This document shows positions 1-11,200 of a stretch of 64,000 bases of DNA, piece after piece. The stretch's first letter is position 1, and every line of letters begins with the position of its first letter. A program made the translations under genes and the position numbers. The stretch is taken from contig CAMGYJ010000011.1 in the NCBI GenBank assembly GCA_946122785.1, forward strand, positions 54,796,449 to 54,860,448. Direction: 5' to 3'. A model generated the notes under the pieces. It did not search any database. It was not told where the DNA came from and was given only the letters and a program-made list of their open reading frames with translations. Origin of the DNA: Linum tenue (Eukaryota; Streptophyta; Magnoliopsida; Malpighiales; Linaceae).

Positions 1-190
1 GAAGTATTGTAAGTTGCATTACAGCATGTCACATGCTAGTGACTCATGTGTGGTTTTTCTTAATATCTTGCAGGATGCTATTGAGAAGGGGCGTATCAAG
101 TTCGTGGAGCCAAAGAAGGATGCAATGTTGGTGGATACTGATCCATTCCCCAATATTGTAGGCATCAACATGGTTAACCCGAACTTCTCC
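1..190 (+). pseudogene. Ty3/Gypsy gag-region fragment, cut by the window edge
   Basis: The reading frame from base 14 contains SHASDSCVVFLNILQ followed by DAIEKGRIKF and DAMLVDTDPFP. This is the pattern found between the gag domain and the protease in plant Ty3/Gypsy polyproteins: a histidine/cysteine stretch, then an (I/L)QDxIEKGxxKF helix, then an (M)xxDxDPFP segment. The corresponding stretch of the intact Tat element in this window, near 36.3 kb on the minus strand, reads CEFHRATGHQTEECRDLRYE and has the same layout. No protease follows, so this is a fragment, and its left end lies outside the window. The similarity is judged by eye. Confidence 0.6.
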
Positions 191-709
191 AAAATTGAGT
201 TGCTCCATTTCAAATTAGTGTTGGATACCACGTCGCCTCAACATAAGAGCCCCAATGTAACATATGAACAAGGGGGGCTCGTCGAGTGGCATGCAGGTTA
301 CTCATCAACTCATCATTTCTGTTTTATAAGTGGTCTATGAAGCTTCTTAAGTTTAACATGAATCTTCCTGATTCATTTTTAATGCTTCATAACTTTTTTG
401 ACTCCATGATAGTTGTTTGCTTTCACAACATTTCACGACTTCCATAATACTTTTTCCTTCTTCTTCTACATATGTCTCAGCTCCCTGGGGTAACTTTTGA
501 GATGTGTAACTATTGTGAACTTGATAAGCTGTGCAGGTGGAAGGCAAGGTTGTTGGTGACCTGGGGAGGATTCCTGATGGTGCACAGGGGAGGTGAGAAA
601 TAACTCAAGCTCTTGCTGTTCTTAATATGTATCATGCTGGATCGAGTAGTAGAAATGTAGAATGTGAATATTTTAGGGAGTTCTGATGACAGGTCTATTG
701 TTCTTGAGG
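191..709 (+). other. Unclassified sequence between the gag fragment and the prenyltransferase exons
   Basis: The frame stays open to 340 and includes SPNVTYEQGGLVEWHAG. A second short, protein-like stretch, VEGKVVGDLGRIPDGAQG, lies near 535-590 after a possible acceptor (gtgcag). I recognise neither. They could be exons of a gene that starts left of the window, or retrotransposon spacer. Confidence 0.3.
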
Positions 710-1511
710 CAAGTAAACAAACCCACTCTGCCACTGGCTTCTGGTGAGTTCTCAATGGCAACTGGGGTTACAATTGTTGCTTCGTCTTTAATCACAGAAA
801 GTGACTGCTAATTCCATTTCATTTGACGATTTGTACTGGTTAACATGTGGTGAAATTGGGATGCAGCGCCTTTACACATGGGGTGAAATTTCAGTCCCCT
901 ACTCCTTGCTCATTAGCTTTCTGCTTGGGAGTGCATACTATGTTGAAGTAAGCTTACTTTTGCATTAACCCTTTGCTTCATTATTATATGAACAAGGTTT
1001 AGTTGAAAGCTTAATCATTTAAGTTTAGTGTTACATATAGCTTCCGTTTACGAGATGGAAGAGGCATGCATTTCTGGCAGCCAGTTGCATCTTGATCGTG
1101 AGGGCAGTCGTTGTCCAATTAGCTTTCTTCAGACACATGCAGGGTACACTTATTCTCTTAGTTCTTGGTTTTTCCATGTCTTTTAACACATATCCTTACA
1201 GTAATAAGAAGGAAATCTGTACAAATATGTGCAAAAAATCGTGCTTGGGAAACCAGTAGCCATTACCATGACCTTGTGTTTGCCACTGCTTTCACGTGCT
1301 TCTTCTCAGCTGTCATTGCACTCTTCAAGGTCCAAACAAATCCCTTAACAGAAATAAACTTCCCAAATGGGTTTGCTTTGTCTCTAGTTATATGTAAGTT
1401 AACTTCTGGTGCAATACTTCTCATTTTGTTACATTGCAGGACATACCTGACCTGGATGGATACAAGGACTTCATAATCCAATCTTTCACTGTCAAGCTGG
1501 GACAAGAAAAA
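710..1511 (+). pseudogene. Homogentisate phytyl/solanesyl transferase-like exons (partial, probably decayed)
   Basis: Five consecutive exon-like pieces with plausible splice borders match the UbiA-type homogentisate prenyltransferases that make tocopherol or plastoquinone precursors in plastids. They are about 710-797 (VNKPTLPLASGEFSMATG), 895-947 (LLISFLLGSAYYVE), 1041-1143 ([20 protein letters not shown]), 1257-1329 (DLVFATAFTCFFSAVIALFK) and 1440-1511 (DIPDLDGYKDF...VKLGQEK). Order and spacing are as in the family. The exon with the first aspartate motif (NxxxDxxxD) is not found upstream inside the window. The second motif, normally DxxDxxGD, reads DIPDLDGYKD, so its last aspartate is displaced. 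After 1511 only a weak continuation with an in-frame stop (about 1570-1605) is visible, and no C-terminal exon was found. It may be a decayed duplicate, or a gene whose first exons lie off the left edge. Confidence 0.6.
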
Positions 1512-3297
1512 GTAAGGTTTTGGTAGAGAATCAATACAAGTAGCAGTGTTTGATTATGTCAAAAAAATTATCCTGGGAATGGTTGTTATACTGTCCGGCT
1601 ACTGACTTTCAGAAACACCATGGCGGCGTGTGCAGTTTGGGTATTGTCCTGCTTCAAACCCATCGAGGTGGCGCTTCTCAGTAGCTTGAATCGTTCTTCC
1701 TGCCTTCGTCTTCTTCTCCTTCTTTCCTCGGTAAATCCCCTCCCCTGTCTCTCTGCCCTGCTTTTTTTCCTACTCTGTTTTTTCAACCCACAGATCTCTG
1801 TCTATGGTCACGGGACTGGATGCTGACGGTCTCTACTGCCAAATCTTGCTTTCAATTTTGTTTATGCTTTGGTTAATGGCTTCCGGTTCTGTTTTTACTA
1901 TGCTAGTTGATTAAGAAGACGATATCTTTCCGTTTTTGGTCAACGCAAGATCCTAATCATGTTTGTAAGTGTGTTCCTCTGAGTTATTCCAGTTAATAGC
2001 AGACTCCACTTGACTGAAATTATTTTGGTCTTCCTTGTTGTGGCTCTGTGCAAACCTTTTTTTATTTTTTTTAATATAATCAACATACTTGTGCCTACTG
2101 AATGTTAGATGATGATGCTTGAGATATTCCTCTCCTGACACATGGAAACGCTTCATAAGTAGTTAAACATGATCATTCTTGTGCGTAGTGGTGGAAAATA
2201 CAGTCGGTACATGAGAATTAGTTGTTAATTCAGCATAACTGTATTTTCAAGTGCCTTTAAAGTGAATTTTCTTGTTTTATGCAGGTTTGAATTGCAGAAT
2301 ATGGGGTTCATTGGAATCGGCGAGCTCCGAGAAGAGCATGGTCATTCCCATGAGAGTAGCGCTGCTTAAGGGAGTCCTCTTTTTCGTGTAATCAAGTAAG
2401 TCTGACTCTTGAACCTACTTAGATTTCTTTGAGTATATCTAATTTTCTGAGATGATAGGAAATTAATTTTCTGCATAACTCGTTTCCAAATAAAAGGCTC
2501 CCAAGTTCCAGTATTATGGTGCTTGTATTATTGGCCAATTGCTCTCTAGGTTCCAGTACTTATCATTACTTTACATATAGTGGTTGAAGCTACACTTCTT
2601 GGTTTGTGTTGCAAGTTGTGACAAAGAAATGCATGGTTTTATATTGTTATTATAGTAGTCTGGAGTGTATGACATTTCAGATTATCATGGATGTGTGGTG
2701 GCTTGAAGTTGAGCGTCTATTGCTCTGAGATTCAATGGCAATTCAGTTTAGCAGTATTCAGTGGCAATTCAATTATATAATTGGTTTTATCCTACACTTT
2801 TATTTGTAACCAAACAAATTGAATAATGAATATTTATGTCTCTTTGTTTCTGCATATCCCAGTCCAAGGTGCCCGGAAGCTTCTCAGTTTCTGCAGATAT
2901 CTTCACAGGCTATAATCCTTATTTGTAGGTTCCTTAGCCTCTTTGAGGTTTCATAGTTACAAAGTAATTAGACTTTCAGTTTTATGTATGATCCTCTCTT
3001 TATGACCAAAATGTTGAGCTGGTTGTTGTTAGAAAATAGGCCCATCAGTTATATCAGAATATTTGAATAGTGATCAGAATATCATATTTGTAACAGAAGT
3101 GTTATTTCTAATAAGGCACCTCTCTTCAGTGACGGTGCATTTGTAAACAATGATGATTTTACAATCATATAATGACCAGAATTACATCATTTGTAACCAG
3201 AGTGTCCTTACTAATGAAACACCTTTCTTAAGAATAAAACTTTAGTGACGATTTTGGATGCGAAGCAAAACATTCATTGACCTTTAGTGACGAATTA
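1512..3297. other. No gene recognised (degenerate sequence)
   Basis: Short open stretches (an ATG frame at 1620, a frame at 2285-2370) have no recognisable family. From about 3000 the sequence is AT-rich with scattered agtgacg motifs that may belong to the decayed left part of the CACTA-like element that follows. Confidence 0.4.
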
Positions 3298-4901
3298 AGC
3301 AAGGGTTTTAACCCTTGCTACGAGCAAATTTTTCATTTTAGCTACACTATGTTTAGCGACTCACTTATCAAGGGTTACAACCCCATGCTATGAATATTTT
3401 CTCGTTGTATTTTACATTGAAGTGTAGCAAGGGTTTAAACCCTTGCTACAACCCCTGCATGGGACTTCCACCAAGGGTTACTCAAAACTAGGGGTGGGCG
3501 TTCGGTCGGTTCGGTTCAAACCGAACCGAACCAGGATATGCCAATTTTCCGAAGTCCCCAACGCCCCAACCGAATTCGAACCGATTTGTAATTCGGTTCA
3601 GTTCGACCGAACCGAATAACAACTCGGTTCGGCTCGGTTCGAAGGGCCTGAACCGAATTGCTACTGCTGCCCTACTGCCCCCCATTTTTGCCTGCTACCC
3701 TTTTATAAACCACTGTACTTTCTCTCTCTCCCATACACCCCCAAACCCTCATGTCTCTCCATTTCTCCCTCTCTCTCCCCCCTCCAACAAACGCAATCGA
3801 TGTAGATCAGAAAGCGACGGTGCTGCGGTGAAATATCCTCCGTCTCGTGACTCATCGGTGAGCAGAAACAGCAGGCTGCGACGGCGGTATCTCCTCCGAC
3901 TCGCGACTCGCCGGCGAGCAGAAAGCAGCGGTGGTATCTACTCCGTCTCGTGACTCAGCGGCGAGCAGAAACAGCGGGCTGCGACGGCGGTACCTCCTCT
4001 GACTCGCGACTCGACGGCGAACAGAAAGCTGCAGCGGCAGGCGGGTACGACGATTGAATGTTAGAGGTCAGTATGGTTGTAGATCCAAGCATGCATGTCG
4101 TTTTTCTGTTTGATTTTCACCTTCGAGTTTCAGTAGCATCGTCGCTCTTTTCGATTCAGGAGTAGAAAGCTTGGATTTTGGAGAAGAAAGTTCTGATTTT
4201 CAATATTGATTTTGATGCATTTGGGGTTTTATATTTGGATTTGGGTTTTTTTATCTCAGGGAGGAGAAGGGAGCGGAGAGAGGGGAAATGGCATCGAAAT
4301 CTAGTGGCCGGCGAGGAGGAGTTGGCGGCAAAGCCAGCGGATGAGAGGAGGATCCGGCGGACGGCGGTGATGATGGTCGTTGGCGGCTTGGGTCAAGGAT
4401 TTGGTGTTCTTTGTTAGGGTTAGGTTAGCAGTAGGGAGGGAGAAGTTGTGGGCTTAAGGGATTAATTTTGGGCTTTGTTTGATTTGGGCTGTGAGGGATT
4501 TGTGTTTGATTTGGGCTGTGAAAGAATTGGGCTTTGTGAGAGGTTGAGTGGTCAGTTGGGTTGTAGTATTGTGGGTTAAATTTTTTGTTCGGTTTCTCGG
4601 TTCGGTTGTTCGGAATTCGGTTTTGGTCGGCATACACCTGGTTTCCGAAACAAAGGGTTTTGGCTTCTGAATTCCGAACCGAACAACAATAATTCGGTTT
4701 CGGTTCGGTTTAATTCGGTTTCGGTCCGGTTTGGTTCGGATTTACCGAACCGGATGCCCACCCCTACTCAAAACCCTTGCTACGTCTAACAGGGGCAGCT
4801 TTGCCAAGGGTTGGGTAAACCCTTGCTACAACTTGTAGCAGGGGTTAAAACCCTTGGTATAGGTTAAAAAAACCCTTGTCATAGCCTCTTTTTTTGTAGT
4901 G
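3298..4901. mobile_element. CACTA (En/Spm)-like non-autonomous remnant, hosting a nested hAT element
   Basis: Copies of a motif like caagggtttaacccttgctac occur in both orientations on each side of the nested element (3298-3480 and 4775-4880). Such arrays are typical of CACTA subterminal repeats. The right border ends in ttttttgtagtg at 4896-4901, the complement of the CACTAC start shared by this superfamily, followed by act as a possible 3-bp target duplication. No matching CACTA left border was found, so that end is truncated or too diverged. No transposase is present. Confidence 0.55.
3489..4766. mobile_element. Non-autonomous hAT element with perfect 8-bp target duplication
   Basis: Left end TAGGGGTGGGCGTTCGGTC and right end complement TAGGGGTGGGCATCCGGT form terminal inverted repeats. 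Both flanks carry CTCAAAAC (3481-3488 and 4767-4774), an exact 8-bp duplication as made by hAT transposases. Many CGGTTCGG/CCGAACCG words sit in both subterminal regions. The interior has pyrimidine-rich stretches and small open frames (for example 4178-4417) that do not resemble a transposase, so the copy would need help in trans. Confidence 0.85.
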
Positions 4902-5228
4902 ACTCTTGATACAATCAAGTTAATTTGATTACAGTTTGCAAAGTGCTCTGATATATACCATAGTGTTAGAACAATATGAGGGCAAACTGACAAATGTTTG
5001 TTGATCTGAACGTTCAGAATAAATACAAACGCTCAACCGGTAAACACATGAAACTCGGAGTACTGAACCTATTTGGCACAAAACAGAACTTACGGGCCGC
5101 CAAGAGGCAAAATACTAAAGCGATACAGTACTAATTGGCTTATGACAGCAGCCTTATTTGAACTTCAACTTCACGCTTTCCTTCACGTCGACGGCCGGGC
5201 TTCCATCCTCGGCTGACAGCCTAACACT
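4902..5228. other. Downstream flank of the first TIR gene
   Basis: This stretch lies 3' of the minus-strand TIR gene that stops at 5229 and probably holds its 3' untranslated region. No other gene or repeat was recognised. Confidence 0.4.
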
Positions 5229-8200
5229 TCACAGTTCACCCCGTCGCCCACCGGTGGAATCCTCTCCGGGAGCAAACTCTCGCAGCTTCTGTCCCATGGT
5301 TTTCGCAATTCTCTCTACAAGCAGGGCTTCCGGTCTGTAGAAATTGGAAGTGTTGATATGACTTGAAACGGATTATCAGCCGCTACGACTGGTAATCGGG
5401 GGTCTACTACTGAGGCAGAGTATATGGCGTTGACAGAAGCTGCTAAGGAGGGAATATGGTTGAAGGGACTGGTTGGTGATCTGGGTCTACATCATGATCA
5501 GGCAGTGGTGTATTGCGACAGTTTGAGTGCAATATGCTTGGCCAAGGATCAAGTCCACCATGAGAGGACTAAGCACATCGATGTGAGGTATCATTTCTTG
5601 AGGACAGAGAAGAGGATTAAGGTGAAGAAGGTTGGCACCGCGGATAATCCTGCTGATATGTTCACGAAGCCGGTTCCACATGGCAAGTTCCAACACTGCT
5701 TGGACTTGCTGAATGTCTTGAGTGGGTGACTCCGCCCTACGGGGCATTGATGGCGGGAGAGAGAGAGAGAGAAGGAGCAGAGTACATCAGAGATTTTAGA
5801 GGAAGAGGATTCAAGTCAAGGTGGAGATTTGTTGATATGACTTGAATCGGATTATCAGCCGCTACGACTGGTAATCGGGGGTCTCGCTGTAACCGTTTCC
5901 ACGGTGTATGAGCTCAATGTTATTTGGGTTCGGGTTCTGGGCCTGGTCTGTAACCGTTTCCTTTGCTAGATTGGATTAGGTTTAGACCCACATGGAGAAG
6001 TACTATAAATACTTCTCATACTCCTCTGTAATCTGTAATCTCCTCAGATATAGTGAAACTGGCTCTCTCTCGCCCGTGGACTAGCTAACACACATCGTGT
6101 TAGTGAACCACGTAAATCGTGTGTCTGTGTCTTTCGATTCTCGCTCTCGTATTCTTGCTTTGTCGATTCCGGCGATTTCCCGATCCGTAGCAGCGCGTTT
6201 ATAACAAGTGGTATCAGAGCCGCGGCTGGAAATCAGGCTAGGGTTTTCGATTCAGAAGAATGACGTCGGTGAACATGAAGATCGAAAAGTTCACGGGGAA
6301 GAACAGCTTCGCTATATGGCAGATCAAGATGCAGGCTTTACTAAAACAGCAAGGGCTGTGGGGGCCGCTGTCTGCGAAACAGAAGAAGGCAGCGGTCGAT
6401 GACGATGAGTGGAATACCCTGGAGGAGAAGGCCCACTCGACCATCATGTTATCGTTGTCTGATGACGTCATCATTGAAGTCGCTGCTGAGAAGACTGCCG
6501 CGGGCTTGTGGTTGAAACTAGAGAGTCTGTACATGACTAAGTCTCTAACCAACAAGCTGCATCTCAAGCAACGGTTGTTCAGCTTGAGGATGCAAGAAGG
6601 TACGCCTTTGAGGGAACATCTCGAACAACTTAACTCTATTTTGCTGGATCTGCGTAATATAGATGTTCAAGTTGATGACGAGGATGCTGCCCTAATCCTG
6701 CTGGTTTCTTTGCCGAGTTCATATGAGAATTTTGTTGATTCTTTTATTGCTGGTAAAGAAAGCGTGTCGTTGGAGGATGTCAGGTCTGCTCTTCATACGA
6801 GAGAGATCAGACATAAGGCGTCCGGATCTGGTACAGGTGGTGAGGCATCGGGTTTGGCTGTTACAGGTGGAAAGGGAAAGAAGAAATCTGGAAAAGGGAA
6901 TTCGAGCAAGAATTCCAAGGGTCCCGGTCCACAGCCAGGTGATGCGTGTCACAACTGTAAGGAAGTGGGGCATTGGAAGTACAACTGTCCCAAGAGAAGA
7001 GGGCAACAGAATAAACAAGGTTCAGTTGCCGTGGCAGAAGTGGACAACAGTTCTGAAGACGATCTCGCCTTGGCTGTAGATGAGAAGGCACATCGTGGTG
7101 ATGTGTGGTTTCTGGATACTGCAGCCTCATACCATATGTCTCCGAACAGGGATTGTTTCACAACCTACGAGCAGATAGATGGTGGTAACGTGGTCATGGC
7201 TAATGGAGCTGTCTGCAAGGTTGTTGGAATCGGGTCCATAAAGGTTCGGACACATGATGGTTCGTTCTGTACCGTGAATGATGTCAGGCATGTTCCACGA
7301 ATGACAAAGAACCTGATCTCCTTGAGTCTACTCGACAGCAAGGGTTTCAGCTTCAAAGGAAAAGGTGGAGTTGTGTATGTCTGCAAAGATTCAAGGAAGG
7401 TACTGAAGGGCGTGAAGCGTGGGACCTTGTATGCATTACAAGGGTCTGTGTTGTCTGGTTCTGCTGCAGTTGCATCGTCTCAGGTTCAACAGGAAGATAT
7501 GACCACTCTCTGGCACATGAGATTGGGGCATATGAGTGAACGGGGGATGCAAGTTCTATCGAAGAGGGATCTTCTTTGCGGGCACAAGGTGCAGAATTTG
7601 GAATTCTGCGAGCATTGTGTGTTTGGGAAGCTACATCGCAGCAAGTTTCCCAAGAAGGGTATCCACCGGACGAAGGGGATACTGGATTACCTCCACTCCG
7701 ACTGTTGGGGTCCTTCACGAGTTGAATCCATTGGAGGCAGCAGGTATTTTCTGTCTATTATCGATGATTATTCGAGATTTACTTGGATTTTCATGATGAA
7801 GCAGAAAAGTGAGGCTTTCACGAAGTTCAAGCAGTGGAAGACATTGGTGGAGAATCAAACCGGGAAGAAGATCAAGAAGCTGCGAACGGACAATGGTCTG
7901 GAGTTCTGCAGTTCTGAGTTCAACGAATTCTGCAAGGATGAAGGGATTGCCCGTCATCGAACTGTTAGAGATACACCCCAGCAGAATGGCGTTGCAGAAA
8001 GGATGAATCAGACATTGTTGGAGAGAGCACGGTGCATGCTCTCTAATGCTGGACTAGAGAGAAGATTCTGGGCAGAAGCAGTAAACATGGCGTGCTTCCT
8101 GATCAACCGTGGACCACACACAGGTATCGAGTGTAAGACTCCTTATGAAGTGTGGTATGGTAAGCCTGCTGATTACTCTTCACTGAAAGTTTTTGGGTGT

Positions 8201-11200
8201 CCTGTTTATTATCATGTGGATGAGGGTAAACTGAACCCAAGGGCAAAGAAGGGTGTATTTGTGGGTTACGGAGATGGAGTTAAGGGATTTCGAGTCTGGT
8301 CACCTTCTGAGCATCGAGTTATACTTAGTAGAAATGTGATATTTGATGAGAAGTCTATGTTTAACCCCATGTTGAAGGTCACTGTTGTTGAAGGTAGCAG
8401 GAATGTTGATAAGCAGGTGGAGCTGCAAACTCTCAATGAGAGTGAGTTTGAGCACCAAGGTGGAGAAGATCAACATGATGAGGATGTCTCTGCAGAGCCA
8501 GAAACTTCAGAGTCCAGTGCACGAGCTCAACAGTCTATTACTTCCGGTAGACCAAAGAGAGCGACTGCAGGAGTACCTCCACAGAGGTATGGCTTCGAGG
8601 ACATGGTGGCGTATTCATTTCAGGTTGCTGAGGAAGTGGATGCAGGAGAGCCACAGTCCTATAGAGAAGCAGTTTCGGGTGGTGAAGCCGATCAGTGGCT
8701 TGCCGCAATGGGAGATGAGATGGAATCCCATGACAGGAATCAGACTTGGGAGCTAGTCAAACGACCACAGGGAAGGAAGATTGTTACAAACAAGTGGATC
8801 TACAAGAAGAAGGAAGGAATCACTTCTAAAGAGGGCATGAAATTTAAAGCTCGGGTGGTTGCACGAGGCTTCTCGCAGAGGGAAGGAGTTGACTACAATG
8901 AGATTTTCTCACCAGTTGTCAGGCATACTTCGATCAGAGTGCTACTAGCAATAGTGGCACATTATGACTTGGAGCTTGAGCAGCTAGACGTAAGACAGCT
9001 TTCCTGCATGGGGAGTTGGAGGAAGAAATTTACATGACTCAGCCAGAAGGATTCGAGGTTCCAGGAAAAGAAGACTATGTTTGTAAGCTGAAGAAGTCCT
9101 TGTATGGACTTAAGCAATCTCCGAGGCAGTGGTACAAGAGATTTGACAGCTACATGCTTGAGCTGGGCTACAACAGAAGTCCATATGATTGTTGTGTATA
9201 TCACAGCAAGGCAGAAGATGGTTCGATGATATATCTAGTTCTGTATGTGGATGATATGCTCATAGCTGCGAGGTCAAAGTCTGATATCCAGAAGTTAAAG
9301 GGGCTTCTCAGTGCTGAGTTTGAGATGAAGGATTTGGGAGCTGCTCAGAAGATCTTGGGTATGGAGATTTACAGGGACAGGTCGAAGAAGAAGCTTTTCT
9401 TGTCACAGAAGAGCTACATCCAGAAGATATTGTCTAGGTTTGGCATGTCTTCAGCAAAGCCCTTAAATACTCCTAGTGCTTCAAATGTTCATCTATCCTC
9501 AGCCTATGCACCGCAGTCAGAGGCTGAGAAGGAGTACATGTCGAGAGTCCCATATGCTAGTGCAGTAGGTAGCTTGATGTACGCTATGGTATGCACTAGA
9601 CCTGATCTTGCACATGCTGTTAGTGTTGTCAGCAGGTTTATGATACAACCTAGGAAGGAGCATTGGCAGGCTGTGAAGAGGATCTTCCGGTACCTTAAGG
9701 GTACACCTGATGTGGGGATTAGCTTCGGAAGTGATACAGAGTGCTTGGTGTCTGGGTATTCTGACTCGGACTATGCTGGAGATGTTGACACGAGGAGATC
9801 GATGACCGGTTATGTATTCACTCTTGGGAGTTCTGTAGTGAGCTGGAAGGCAACTCTGCAGTCGGCGGTGACATTGTCTACTACTGAGGAAGAGTATATG
9901 GCGTTGACAGAAGCTGCTAAGGAGGGAATATGGTTGAAGGGACTGGTTGGTGATCTGGGTCTACATCATGATCAGGCAGTGGTGTATTGCGACAGTTTGA
10001 GTGCAATATGCTTGGCCAAGGATCAAGTCCACCATGAGAGGACTAAGCACATCGATGTGAGGTATCATTTCTTGAGGACAGAGAAGAGGATTAAGGTGAA
10101 GAAGGTTGGCACCGCGGATAATCCTGCTGATATGTTCACGAAGCCGGTTCCACATGGCAAGTTCCAACACTGCTTGGACTTGCTGAATGTCTTGAGTGGG
10201 TGACTCCGCCCTACGGGGCATTGATGGCGGGAGAGAGAGAGAAGGAGCAGAGTACATCAGAGATTTTAGAGGAAGAGGATTCAAGTCAAGGTGGATATTT
10301 GTTGATATGACTTGAATCGGATTATCAGCCGCTACGACTGGTAATCGGGGGTCTCGCTGTAACCGTTTCCACGGTGTATGAGCTCAATGTTATTTGGGTT
10401 CGGGTTCTGGGCCTGGTCTGTAACCGTTTCCTTTGCTAGATTGGATTAGGTTTAGACCCACATGGAGAAGTACTATAAATACTTCTCATACTCCTCTGTA
10501 ATCTGTAATCTCCTCAGATATAGTGAAACTGGCTCTCTCTCGCCCGTGGACTAGCTAACACACATCGTGTTAGTGAACCACGTAAATCGTGTGTCTGTGT
10601 CTTTCGATTCTCGCTCTCGTATTCTTGCTTTGTCGATTCCGGCGATTTCCCGATCCGTAGCAGCGCGTTTATAACAGGAAGATCAATTCTCTCTACAAGA
10701 TATTGGTTTATATACCAGCCGCGTGAAATCATCTCTCGATATATATGAGCGATATATACTCAAATATTTGAACATGTAATTAGTTAGGTTGTATATATAA
10801 TGATCAAATTTAAAAAGTTGTTATTTATGTTCTATAGAGTATAGAATGAACTTCAAAATAATTCCTGCTTATGCCTTATAGTCACATCAATCCGCATTCA
10901 ATATAATTTGTACAGTATTCTTTATAATTTTACTTCATTACTAACTAACCTTTGCATCATATTATATAAATATCCTATATTTTACGAACAAGGGATTGGT
11001 CTAGTGGTAATACCACTAGACATGAACATGGAGGTCTCAGGTTCGAGTCCCTTTAGTAGTACCTAATAACAAAAAAAGTAACATATATCAACCTTATCTA
11101 AAAAAAAATCCTATATTTTAGCTGGGGTTTATAATTGTAATATATCAAAGATGCAATCTAGGATGACAATGGGACGGCGCTAAATTATCCCTTCATAGTC

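Larger units (their letters stand above)
5351..10676 (+). mobile_element. Compound Copia LTR retrotransposon (LTR remnant, deleted unit, LTR, full unit, LTR)
   Basis: The whole structure is flanked by GGAAG on both sides (5346-5350 and 10677-10681), a 5-bp target duplication. It contains a 55-bp start of an LTR, the 3' end of pol, a complete LTR, a complete internal region and a second complete LTR. The domain order in the internal region (gag, protease, integrase, reverse transcriptase, RNase H) is that of Copia, and the gag and pol sequences resemble the Tork/TNT1 group. The element lies antisense to the host TIR gene, inside its intron. A solo LTR of the same family lies at 18469-18864. 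Confidence 0.93.

Noticed and set aside
5424..5729. Independent small gene of 101 codons
   Set aside because: It is the duplicated 3' end of Copia pol from a deleted element unit, not a separate gene.
10991..11078. Possible true tRNA gene
   Set aside because: A-box and B-box-like words are present but no acceptor stem or cloverleaf can be formed.
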